A stretch of 64,000 nt of DNA from Owenia fusiformis (lineage: Eukaryota > Annelida > Polychaeta > Sabellida > Oweniidae): the NCBI GenBank assembly GCA_903813345.2, contig CAIIXF020000004.1:126001-190000 (forward strand), read 5' to 3'. Of the stretch, positions 13,201 to 50,704 are shown one piece after another; position 1 is the stretch's first letter, and each line of letters opens with the position of its first letter. The notes below the pieces were generated by a model. The model worked only from the letters and a program-made list of their open reading frames with translations, did no database searches and was not told the DNA's origin. A program made the translations under genes and the position numbers.

Positions 13201-16200
13201 AACCAATATCATAGCTTCTCATTTCACACAAAGATAAAGAAAGGTGTACGGAATATGCCTATATCAATTAAAACATCCCATCGAATTGAGTATTTGATAA
13301 CTAGCCTATGAAAATTCGAACAAACAAAGGTGGTTAAAGCAAGAGAGGTAATTATGTATGTCATCTTTAAACTCTGGGGCTTTCCCTCCTCTTGAGAACA
13401 GTGATTAATAGCAGATGTCTGAATAATTCAAGAAGGTGAATTGTTAGGGAATAAAACAGTGAATGCCTATCAGTTCCTTGCATGTTTTCATTCAATGAAG
13501 AACTAATATTATTTCAATGGAATGTGATATTTTCATTTGGCAGGTTTTTCCTACAGCAAAGATATCAGCTCCTAAATAAGCTGAATGAGAATGAGTTTAT
13601 TTTGGAAAACAGGGAAATATGAATGCCAATTTAATGACAAAAATATTGAAACAGACTTCTCCATTCAAAAATAGCTAAAAAGTAGTGCAAATATAGGACA
13701 GGTTTTTGTGATGCCCTATATTCGAATGGGAGAAGACCACCAGTCTTTCCCTGTCACTTTTTAGATTGGACTTTTGCTTCTCTTGACAGGAATTTTATCA
13801 ATTCAATGAATTTCTGATTTCCTATGAGTTCCATGAAGTCTGATGTAGTCCGCTACAAGCTAAAACGACAGCTTGACTTTTTGTGGAATGAGCAGTTCCA
13901 TGAAGTCTGATGTAGTCCGCTACAGGCTAAAACGACGGCTTGACTTTTTGTGGAATGAGCAGTTCCATTCTTTCATTAATCTTTATCAGAGTTATTTCAT
14001 AAAATCTGATCAAGTGATGGCCATGACAACAGAGGGTTTCATGCATGATGTCACAGGAACCTAGAGCACTCCCCTGATCAGAAGGACTCCATTGGACTAG
14101 ATAGGACTCCACTGGACTAGATAGGACTCCATTGGACTAGATAGGACTCCACTGGACTAGATAGGACTACATTGGACTAGATAGGACTCCATTGGACTAG
14201 ATAGGACTCCATTGGACTAGATAGGACTCCATTGGACTAGATAGGACTCCATTGGACTAGATAGGACTCCATTGGACTAGATAGGACTCCACTGGACTAG
14301 ATAGGACTCCATTGGACTAGATAGGACTCCACTGGACTAGATAGGACTCCATTGGACTAGATAGGACTCCATTGGACTAGATTTAAACTCCACTGGACTA
14401 GATAGGACTCCATTGGACTAAACAGGACTCCATCAAGCTCAACAGGTCCCAGGAGGACATATTTGGGCTTTCATGCTTGGCACTTTTCGGTCTTCTCAGG
14501 TGGTCTCTAGAGGACTCAAAAAGTCTTGTGAAAAAGACCTGTTGATATAAACCTAGCTTGATTTTAAACATAGCTTACCTCTCCATTTGTCCATGTGGCA
14601 CAACCTTCTCCATGTCTCATATCTTCTAAAAACATTCCCTCATATTTTCCCCCATCTTCCCATAACTGACAGCCTAAAACATATAAAAGATGAGTTTGAG
14701 GGGGTGCATATATATAAAATACCCCTATATGTTCTTTTAGTGTTTACAATTTGATATTGGTCACTACAGAGCAAAAATGGCTTGTCTATTAGTTTTATTT
14801 TGGATATTTAAATCTCTTTTCAAAATAAAAAATCTCAAATTCAAGTGCCAAGCCAGGCTTACATAAAGAAGGACGAAACAACTGCTGCACCAGTCACCAA
14901 GACAACTGCCTAAACAGTCAACAAGACAACTGCTTCACCAGTCACGGGGAGAACTGCCTCACCAGTCAAGACAACTGCCTAACCAGTCACCAAAACAACT
15001 GCCTTAACAGTCACCAAAACAACTGCCTCACCAGTCACCAAAACAACTGCCTCACAATTCATCAAAACATTTGCCTCACCAGTCAGTAAGACAACTGCCT
15101 CACCAGTTACCAAGACAACTGCCTTACCAGTCACCAAGAAAGCTGGCTCACCAGTCACCAAGACAACTGCCTCAGCAGTTACCAAAGCAACTGCCTCAAC
15201 AGTCATCAAGACAACTGCCTCACCAGTCACCAAAGCAACTGCCTCACCAGTCACCAAAGCAACTGCCTCACCAGTCACCAAAGCAACTGCCTCACCAGTC
15301 ACCAAGACAACTGCCTCACTAGTCAACAAAACAACTGCTGCACCAGTCACCAAGACAACTGCCTCAACAGTCACCAAGACAACTGCCTCAACAGTCACCA
15401 AGATAACTGCCTCACCAGTCAAGACAACTGCCTAACCAGTCACCAAAACAACTGCCTTAACAGTCACCAAGAAAGCTGCCTCACCAGTCACCAAGACAAC
15501 TGCCTCATCATTTACCAAGAAAATTGCCTCACCAGTCACCAGGACAACTGCCTCACCAGTCACCAAGACAACTGCCTTACCAGTCACCAAGACAACCGCC
15601 TCACCAGTCACCAAGACAACTGCCTCAACAGTCACCAAAACAACTGCCTTACCAGCAACCAAGACAACTTCCTTACCAGTCACCAAGACATCTGCCTTAC
15701 ACGTCACCAAGGCAACCGCCTTACAAGTACCCAACAAAACTGCCTCACCAATCAACAAGATAACTGCTGCACCAGTCATCAAGACAACTATTTCACCAGT
15801 CACCAAGAAAACTGCCTCACCAGTCATCAAGACAACTATCTCACCTGTCACCAAGACAACTGCCTCACTAGTCACCAAGACGACTACCTCGACAGTCACC
15901 AAAACAACTGCCTCACCAGTCACCAAGACAACTACCTCACCAGTCACAAAGACAACTGCCTCACAATTCATCAAAACATCTGCCTCACTAGTCACTAAGA
16001 CAACTACCTCACCAGTCACCAAGACAACTGCCTCACCAGTCACCAAGACAACTACCTCAGCAGTCACCAAGACAACTGCCTCACCAGTTACCAAAGCAAC
16101 TGCCTCCCAAGTCACCAAGACAACTACCTCACCAGTCACCAAGACAACTGCCTCACTAGTCAACAAAACAACTGCCTCACAGGTTACCAAAGCAACTGCC

Positions 16201-19200
16201 TCCCAAGTCAACAAGACAACTGCCTCACCACTCAACAAGACAACTGCCTCACCAGTCAACAAGAAAACTGCCTCAACAGTCACCAAGACAACTGCCTCAG
16301 CAGTCACCAAGACAACTGCCTCAGCAGTCACCAAGACAACTGTATCACCAGTTACCAAGACAACTGCCTTACCAGTCACCAGGAAAGCTGGCTCACCAGT
16401 CACCAAGACAACTGCCTCACCAGTTACCAAGACAACTGCCTCACCAGTCACCAAAGCAACTGCCTCCCAAGTCACCAAGACAACTACCTCACTAGTCAAC
16501 AAGACAACTGCCTCACCAGTCAACAAGAGAACTGCCTCACCAGTCAACAAGAAAACTGTCCCACCAGTCACCAAGACAACTGCCTCAACAGTCATCAAGA
16601 CAACTGCCTCACCAGTGACCAAGACAACTGCCTCAACATTCACCAAGATAACTGCCTCACCAGCCACCAAGACAACTGCCTAACCTGTCACCAAGACAAC
16701 TTCCTAACCAGTCACCAAGACAACTGCCTCACCAGTCACCAGGACAACTGCCTCACCAGTCACCAAGACAACTGCCTTACCAGTCACCAAGACAACCGCC
16801 TCACCAGTCCCCAAGGTAACTGCCTCACCAGTCACCAAGACATTTGCCTCACTAGTCATCAAAACAACTGCCTCACCAGTCAACAAGACAACTGCCTCAC
16901 CAGTCACCAAAACAACTGCCTCGCCAGTCACCAAGACAACTACCTCACCAGTCACAAAGACAACTGCCTCACAATTCATCAAAACATCTGCCTCACTAGT
17001 CACTAAGACAACTTCCTCACCAGTCACCAAGACAACTGCCTCACCAGTCACCAAGACAACTACCTCAGCAGTCACCAAGACAACTGCCTCACCAGTTACC
17101 AAAGCAACTGCCTCCCAAGTCACCAAGACAACTACCTCACCAGTCACCAAGACAACTGCCTCACTAGTCAACAAAACAACTGCCTCACAGGTTACCAAAG
17201 CAACTGCCTCCCAAGTCAACAAGACAACTGCCTCACCACTCAACAAGACAACTGCCTCACCAGTCAACAAGAAAACTGCCTCAACAGTCACCAAGACAAC
17301 TGCCTCAGCAGTCACCAAGACAACTGCCTCAGCAGTCACCAAGACAACTGTATCACCAGTTACCAAGACAACTGCCTTACCAGTCACCAAGAAAGCTGGC
17401 TCACCAGTCACCAAGACAACTGCCTCACCAGTTACCAAGACAACTGCCTCACCAGTCACCAAAGCAACTGCCTCCCAAGTCACCAAGACAACTACCTCAC
17501 TAGTCAACAAGACAACTGCCTCACCAGTCAACAAGAGAACTGCCTCACCAGTCAACAAGAAAACTGTCCCACCAGTCACCAAGACAACTGCCTCAACAGT
17601 CATCAAGACAACTGCCTCACCAGTGACCAAGACAACTGCCTCAACATTCACCAAGATAACTGCCTCACCAGCCACCAAGACAACTGCCTAACCTGTCACC
17701 AAGACAACTTCCTAACCAGTCACCAAGACAACTGCCTCACCAGTCACCAGGACAACTGCCTCACCAGTCACCAAGACAACTGCCTTACCAGTCACCAAGA
17801 CAACCGCCTCACCAGTCCCCAAGGTAACTGCCTCACCAGTCACCAAGACATTTGCCTCACTAGTCATCAAAACAACTGCCTCACCAGTCAACAAGACAAC
17901 TGCCTCACCAGTCACCAAAACAACTGACTCACTAGTCACCAAGACAACTGCCTCATCATTTACCAAGAAAATTGCCTCACCAGTCACTAACCCCCCTATC
18001 ACACCAAACTAGTTCTTACCCGTTCTTGCCAGTCCTACGAAAACGTCGTCAAACGGGCTCAATCTGGCTGTGGTCGGGAAATATGTCTGAAATAATTAGC
18101 TTCTTCGTTCTTAAACAGTCTTCAATACGTCCATCTCCTTCGCAGTTCGTTCAGGTCGCACCACGTCGGAGTGCAACGTCGTAGAACGCGTCCCTAAGTC
18201 TAGAAGGTCAACATGACCTGATTACAGAATGGTATGGTCGTCATCGAATTTTGAATCGATTCAAAATTCTAAAATCACATTCCCGTCTGAGAACGTTCAT
18301 AAAGTTCGTAAATAGACCTTAGAAAGTTGCAGCTACGTTCATTCCGTTCGCACACAGTTTAAAACCAGTTTTGAAGAACGCAGTGGCAACTTGTTTGGTG
18401 TGATAGCTATATTCTTGCTAACTCGTTCATAAGCAGTCTTAAATACGTTCTTAATCAGTTTAAACCCGTTTGCAATTAGTTCTACCTCGTTCTCAACACG
18501 TCCACAGACAGTTCAACTCGTTGTTAAAACGTCCCTAGTAGGATTGAAATACGACGGTTCCGTTCGTAGTACGTCCAGCTCGTCGTTAGTACGTTGTCAC
18601 TCGTTCTAATTGTAGAACGTGACGACCACGAGAACATTTTGAGCATTGTCTAAGTTCTAGAGGACCTACCCGTTCGAGTACGTTCGATGAAGTTTGTAAA
18701 TAGATCCCAAACGGTTCTTAGTAGGTCCAGTCCGTTCGTATACAGTTGAAGCCCGTTTTCGAGAACGCAGTGAGAACTAGTTTGGTGTGATAGTAGGGTT
18801 AGACAACTGTATCAACAGCCCTAAGACAACTCTCTCACTAGTCACCATCATTTTAGGAAAAAATATAATAATAATCAGAGGTTTCATCACTGAAAAAGTG
18901 AAAATAATGTACACAATACTAGCAATTTGCTCCCTTTCGTGTTAAAGTTGCTTTAAATATCTTATAAAATTTGTCTCATATTTTCAGACCCTGGCTACAC
19001 CTCTGTAATATTATTAACAGCTTTATTTTTTCTTTGTGAGCATAATGTATTCCTCACTTTGGTTCACAATATCTTTATTTTTTCTGCAAAAGCTATAAAT
19101 CTAAATGACTATCAAAGATATTCACCCACCTTGACCCGTCCTAATGTTATCTTCAAATTGGCCTTCGTATCTAGCACCATTTGGCCATACAAATACTCCT

Positions 19201-19340
19201 TGTCCAATCTTTTTATGTTCTTTCAATGTCCCTTTAAAACTAGCCCCGCTTTTGTAAGACTTAATGGTATCTGAACTTTCATCCCTTTTTGCTGTTTTAA
19301 GCCTTGGGAATGTGCGTGTAGTCGGAGTCTGAGTTGTCAT
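1084..19340 (-). CDS. ANKMY1: ANKMY1: MORN, ankyrin repeat and MYND zinc finger protein
   Basis: Thirteen coding exons in transcript order: 19340-19130, 14673-14579, 12154-12008, 10741-9378, 9066-8895, 8767-8627, 8259-8158, 6837-6730, 6489-6358, 4965-4858, 4082-3917, 3655-3472, 1291-1084. All junctions are AG/GT, all phases match, and the sum is 3138 nt (1045 residues plus stop). Six MORN repeats lie in about residues 30-175, spread over exons 1-4. A low-complexity acidic segment fills much of exon 4. Ankyrin repeats run from about residue 335 to 850, with [11 protein letters not shown] and DHNADPN as clear examples. A MYND finger lies at 984-1024 (CYEC, CTRC, CSKAC, HKDEC). This domain order is that of the ANKMY1 family, which is taken to be a scaffold protein. 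Its biochemical role is not shown by the sequence. The start ATG at 19340 has a CACC context. Four introns carry large tandem arrays. The UTRs are not determined. Confidence 0.93.
1980..2530. repeat. 27 bp minisatellite in ANKMY1 intron 12
   Basis: About 20 copies of a unit built on GTGTCACCCTGAGAGGATCA, with degenerate copies back to about 1798. The open frames across it are a by-product of the period being a multiple of three. The rest of this 2.2 kb intron (1292-1797 and 2531-3471) shows nothing recognisable. Confidence 0.9.
4261..4910 (-). repeat. ANKMY1: 60 bp array of the ANKMY1 exon 10 end and splice donor
   Basis: Eleven units including the exon copy. Nine units between 4321 and 4860 are nearly identical, differing only at one T/G position near the unit edge. 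The unit farthest downstream in the transcript (4261-4320) is diverged. Each inner unit carries TTTAACTTG/GTGAGT, the exon 10 donor. Read through, the array encodes a 20-residue repeat ([16 protein letters not shown] plus VSTK) and stays open. Confidence 0.95.
4858..4965 (-). CDS. ANKMY1: ANKMY1 exon 10 with amplified splice donor
   Basis: Acceptor TTTCAG at 4966; exon starts [14 protein letters not shown] and ends AYHLFNL at the first donor, TTG/GTGAGT (4857). The next exon ([12 protein letters not shown]) is phase 0. The last 60 bp, donor included, recur downstream as an array of nearly identical copies with an open reading frame, so the exon could equally end at any later donor with 20 residues added per copy. 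The shortest form is annotated because it keeps a conventional ankyrin tail. Which donor is used cannot be read from DNA. Confidence 0.75.
4995..6150. repeat. 68 bp minisatellite in ANKMY1 intron 9
   Basis: About 17 copies of a unit containing CCATTCAACAAGACCTTGCT and CTGACCTACCCATTCTC. Variation is limited to a few positions (TGTCC/TGTGC, TGTAA/TGTTA/TGCTA). No splice-site sequence from the neighbouring exons is evident. It is followed at 6190-6310 by short GATGACACA-type repeats. Confidence 0.95.
7100..7448 (-). mobile_element. Non-LTR retrotransposon 3' remnant
   Basis: Minus-strand fragments, broken by a frameshift and a stop, read [17 protein letters not shown], then [10 protein letters not shown], then [14 protein letters not shown] and FKQLMSH. 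This spacing of EHFL..C followed by a helical tail is typical of the end of LINE reverse transcriptase ORFs in invertebrates. It lies in ANKMY1 intron 7 and is dead. Confidence 0.5.
7497..7978. mobile_element. 482 bp MITE with TA target duplication
   Basis: Terminal inverted repeats of about 60 bp start CAGGATGACCCAATAAATGC on the left and CAGGATTACACAAAAAATGC on the complementary right end. TA flanks both ends (7495-7496 and 7979-7980), which fits the Tc1/mariner superfamily. No transposase frame remains. Confidence 0.75.
8522..8590 (-). pseudogene. ANKMY1: Partial duplicate of ANKMY1 exon 6 end and donor
   Basis: About 68 bp, identical or nearly so to 8620-8687: the last 20-odd codons of exon 6 (ending AACAAACACCTA) and its GTAAGT donor. 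It sits 98 bp downstream in the transcript, inside intron 6. It lacks the exon's acceptor, so it is a duplicated donor rather than a duplicated exon. Confidence 0.85.
9378..10741 (-). CDS. ANKMY1: ANKMY1 exon 4 (last MORN repeat, acidic linker, first ankyrin repeats)
   Basis: The largest exon, 1364 bp (residues 152-605). It opens with [16 protein letters not shown], completing the sixth MORN repeat, then a globular stretch around [13 protein letters not shown] charged, Asn/Asp/Lys-rich segment follows. Ankyrin repeats sit at about residues 335-420, for example [14 protein letters not shown] and [20 protein letters not shown] second low-complexity acidic linker ends the exon. The acceptor ACTTTCAG is the one copied in the tandem array just upstream. 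The donor is ACA/GTAAGT, phase 2. Confidence 0.92.
10742..11735 (-). repeat. ANKMY1: Array of 11 decoy copies of the ANKMY1 exon 4 acceptor
   Basis: Units of 86 bp, or about 92 bp where ATACATGTAT replaces ATAT. Each contains ACTTTCAG/GGCTTGTACAAGAG plus roughly the first 60 nt of exon 4, then about 26 nt of intron. In the decoys the exon-like frame reads GLYKS as in exon 4 but stops after about 18 codons. They precede the real exon in the transcript. Confidence 0.95.
12008..12154 (-). CDS. ANKMY1: ANKMY1 exon 3 (MORN repeats)
   Basis: A 147 bp, phase 0 to phase 0 exon (residues 103-151) carrying MORN repeats four and five ([19 protein letters not shown] and [14 protein letters not shown]). 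The acceptor is TATTGCAG and the donor GAG/GTATGT. The downstream intron (10742-12007) contains 11 decoy copies of the exon 4 acceptor. Confidence 0.92.
13026..13391. mobile_element. 366 bp element with 11 bp target duplication
   Basis: TTGAGAACAGT occurs directly before (13015-13025) and after (13392-13402). The ends form an imperfect inverted repeat of about 35 bp (left CAGAGGGGGAGAAACACC, then AAAGATGACATAC on both sides). A 9-11 bp duplication fits Mutator-like elements. No coding capacity. Confidence 0.65.
13828..13968. repeat. Two-copy tandem duplication
   Basis: Two adjacent copies of a unit of about 70 bp starting TCCATGAAGTCTGATGTAGT, differing by two transitions. In ANKMY1 intron 2; no coding signal. 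Confidence 0.85.
14088..14428. repeat. 20 bp minisatellite (GGACTCCATTGGACTAGATA)
   Basis: About 17 near-perfect copies in ANKMY1 intron 2, ending about 150 bp before exon 2 in transcript coordinates. The main variant is CATT/CACT. Confidence 0.97.
14579..14673 (-). CDS. ANKMY1: ANKMY1 exon 2 (MORN repeat)
   Basis: A 95 bp exon with acceptor TTTTAG and donor GAGAG/GTAAGC. It encodes one full MORN repeat ([16 protein letters not shown]) and the WTNGE start of the next. It is too short to show up as a long ORF and was found by searching for the missing MORN repeat between exons 1 and 3. Phases on both sides agree. Confidence 0.9.
14879..17990. repeat. 24 bp minisatellite with 1008 bp higher-order duplication
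   Basis: Over 100 copies of a 24 bp unit built on CACCAGTCACCAAGACAACT in ANKMY1 intron 1. Long stretches recur at 1008 bp (42 units): the block ending near 16695 repeats almost exactly ending near 17703, including the rare variants. Long open frames (VTGEAVVL-type repeats on minus, HQSPRQLP-type on plus) come only from the period of 24. A short remnant continues at 18797-18845, beyond an insertion. Confidence 0.95.
17988..18805. mobile_element. 0.8 kb inverted-repeat element inside the 24 bp array
   Basis: Interrupts the minisatellite. Ends are CTAACCC...TATCACACCAAACTAGTTCT on the left and the complement on the right (ACTAGTTTGGTGTGATAG..GGGTTAG). An internal partial duplication at about 384 bp spacing repeats the right end (TTGTTTGGTGTGATAG near 18395). 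The interior is rich in CGTTC and ACGTCC words. The target duplication is not clear and no transposase is present. Confidence 0.65.
19130..19340 (-). CDS. ANKMY1: ANKMY1 exon 1 (start codon, first MORN repeats)
   Basis: Coding part of exon 1, residues 1-70 plus one base. A short Thr/Arg/Lys-rich leader is followed by two MORN repeats, with [12 protein letters not shown] the clearest stretch. The donor is AAG/GTGGGT at 19129. It joins in phase 1 to exon 2, where the second MORN repeat continues as [10 protein letters not shown]. The intron downstream is 4.5 kb and mostly a 24 bp minisatellite. Confidence 0.9.
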
Positions 19341-19463
19341 GGTGAATGTTGTTCTCTAATCCTTTATGACATCACAATTACTGAAATACAGATTGCAGAA
19401 TACAGAATAGGTTCATTTTAAAATGAGATTGCTTTTGTCTAATCCCCAATATCAGTAATTTAA

Positions 19464-19867
19464 GGTTCAGCTGGAGAGTAACATTTTGGTAAAAAATTGC
19501 TATACCTGCACATGTTATTTTCTGGTACATAATTAAGTATGAAGGCATGTGTGTATTTCCTTGCTTTTTTCAGGAAAGTATCATTACACTGTCTACTTTT
19601 AGTAAACCTGGAAACAGGTCAATGGTAGCTCCTGTGTTGTCTGGAAACTTTGAAAGAAAATTTGGAAAAACACAAAGTGTGAAATATCAGAATTTCCTGG
19701 AGTTCCCATTGAACGCCTACCAGATATTCTAAAAGAAGACAATGTAATGATACTTTCCTGAAAAAAGCAAGGAAATTGATACATGCCTTCATACTTTATT
19801 TTGTACCAGAAAATAACATGTGCAGGTATAGCAATTTTTTACCAAAATGTTACTTTCCAGCTGTACC
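19464..19867. mobile_element. 404 bp MITE flanked by TTAA
   Basis: Left end GGTTCAGCTGGAGAGTAAC and right end, complemented, GGTACAGCTGGAAAGTAAC. The inverted arms continue for about 125 bp with few mismatches (GCTATACCTGCACATG and CCTTGCTTTTTTCAGG in both). TTAA flanks both sides, as expected for piggyBac or Kolobok families. Confidence 0.8.
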
Positions 19868-20709
19868 TTAACTTTTTTTCATTTTTTCCAGAAATAAAAA
19901 CTAATCCCAGTTCTAAATAACCCCAAATTTAAACAAACTTCAACCTAAATCCTGTTTCGCTTTTTCATCCTAGGTTCACAAAAGTAGTACTAAGACTAGC
20001 CCTGGACTAGTTCAGTCAGCCGTGCATACAATTCAATGTAAAGTCTCTAGGCTATTTGGCACAGGCAAATAAAATTGCTTATGCCCAAGTCTAGGAAAGC
20101 TAAGGCCGAAGATGGCATGTTAGCCAAACTTGAGGTTGAAAGTACAGCCAATACTGCCCCGGAAGGTGAAAATATCAAAATCGAAAATTGATGGCTCCCT
20201 CAAACTTTCTATAGGCAAGTCTGTGTTTACTAAAATTTGCACAAACCCGTCTCTAGAAAGACGGCTTTGAATATCTTGATATTCCCAGTCCATGTTAAAG
20301 GTCTTTGACTCAAATTAAAGAAATTGTGGAAATTGTAGAATGATCCCGCTAATGGGCATGCGCCTCTGTGCTAAGAGATTCGACTTCTGGTTGACACGCA
20401 TATGCAAGATCATTCTTCTTCCTGTGAAAGTCATCTTAATAGTTACCAACTCAATAAAAATTTTTGTCAATAAATTCCCTCTACCACTCTGTATAGCGTG
20501 ATATGGTTGGTACAACCCCTTTGACTTTTAGGGGGTAGATCAGTCCAACCGGTACCCCCTCCCCCGAATTTTGGTCAATTTTTGCCTTGCTTTTTGGAAA
20601 TAAATTTGTCTCAAATCTAGATTCTGATATATATTCGTCCATTATCGCATCCTACGACCCCTTTAGATTGTGGTCGTACGCCGGTATCATTGGTAAGCCT
20701 GTCTTTCTA

Positions 20710-21125
20710 CAATGTCGGAGAATGAACTACGCATTGCACTATTAAATGACCTACCTCGATACATTCCAGAGTATTTTAGAATTCTTTTTATGTTGTTAGA
20801 TCGCCAATTGTATGGGTTTATCGGCAGAACGAAGAGATTTTAGTTTTTACATCGGAAATATATCAGCAATTTTCAAAATGTCGGAAGGGGAATTCCCCAG
20901 GGAACTGGTGCATGCCGGGAACTGAATGGAGGAATTTGACGGTTGAAATAAGTTAAATATTACACGCAAATATTGCTATCAAAAACGAAAACCTCTTCGT
21001 TCTGCCGATAAACCCACACAATTGTGGATTCAACTACACGAAAAGAATGCTAAAATACCAAGGAATCTATTGAAATAGGTATCTTAAGTGTAAGTAGCGT
21101 AGAAAATTCTCCCATGTTGTAATCG
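20710..21125. repeat. Imperfect foldback element of about 0.4 kb
   Basis: The best-matching arm is GGGTTTATCGGCAGAACGAA at 20814 and its complement near 20995. Weaker pairing extends outward (CAATTGT, then ATTCC..GTATTTTAG, then GGGAGAAT-like). The centre holds a GC-richer stretch. The age of the arms suggests an old non-autonomous element. Confidence 0.6.
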
Positions 21126-22110
21126 TACAGACAAAAGAATAAGACGTTCGCAAGACTAGAACGTAGAGATAGTCTTGGAACGAGATAAATTCGTCCACAC
21201 TTTTCTAATATCCGGCATACAACATAACAGCAACAAGCCTGCACTACTGGTAAAGAGGGGTGATGTCAATAAGGTAGCCTGACAGTTGCCCAAGGGTATT
21301 TCAACATTAAGGGACTTCCTAGGGGGAACAGGGGCCAACCAGGAAGGTTCCTTTCAATTTTAAAATGAGTTGTAAAGCATTGATCTATTTTTAAATGTTA
21401 AGGTTTTAAATTATATTCTACTCAAATGCTATCACTGTTATTAGTGTTAAATGATATATCTTTTGCAGATTATTGACATAGACATAAACACTGATTGCAA
21501 AAAAGCATGAAAATTTTGGAATGTTTAGAAAATTAAAATTTTCAGAGAGGAAACAGTATTGTAATGGAACTTAATTCAACTAAAATAGAAAAAGAGTTAG
21601 TAAAATACCTGGTAACACTATGGATTTTCCATTGTAAAATCGACTATATGGGTAGGTATCGTTGTTAATTCAACGCAAACTGGATGCTTCTTTTCATTTT
21701 GAGCAAGCACTTGTCTAGTGCCGGAAATAGGTCATGTTGCTCAGCAACTGTAATCTAGCGAATGTCGTAATTTCATATTAAAAATAAAACTTCGCCTAAA
21801 GTATCACCAAATCAAAATTATCTGTTATTGGAAGTAGCTAAAACATCATAAAAGCAATGATACTGGCAAAAAATAAGTAAAACTGTCTTAAAACGGTTAC
21901 ATTTAGCTGCTGTGGTAAACTTATGTTCTTCAAAATGGGAGGTAAAAATACTAGGTCAACTATAGATGGCGCGTTGTGACCTAGTTAATTGAAGATTTAC
22001 TTTCGGTCGGTTTTCTGTCAGCTATTGCATTGCATTGCATTTGTCTGGTCTTCAGCTACATTGCATCAGTTTTAAGGTCAGATATTACCACCGAGTGAAA
22101 ACCAAGGAAC

Positions 22111-50704
<28,594 letters not shown>

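Larger units (their letters stand above)
19341..22110. promoter_or_regulatory. Divergent intergenic region between ANKMY1 and ALDH
   Basis: The only sequence between the two head-to-head start codons, so both promoters and 5' UTRs lie here. It contains two MITE-like elements (19464-19867 and about 20710-21125). No TATA box is convincing at either end. Just before the ALDH start is a GCATT-type short repeat (22026-22040). Confidence 0.5.

Noticed and set aside
14979-17678. Long minus-strand frames of VTGEAVVL repeats (up to 412 codons) and plus-strand HQSPRQLP frames
   Set aside because: They are translations of a 24 bp intronic minisatellite; a period divisible by three keeps frames open. 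They lie inside ANKMY1 intron 1 and have no unique flanking domain.
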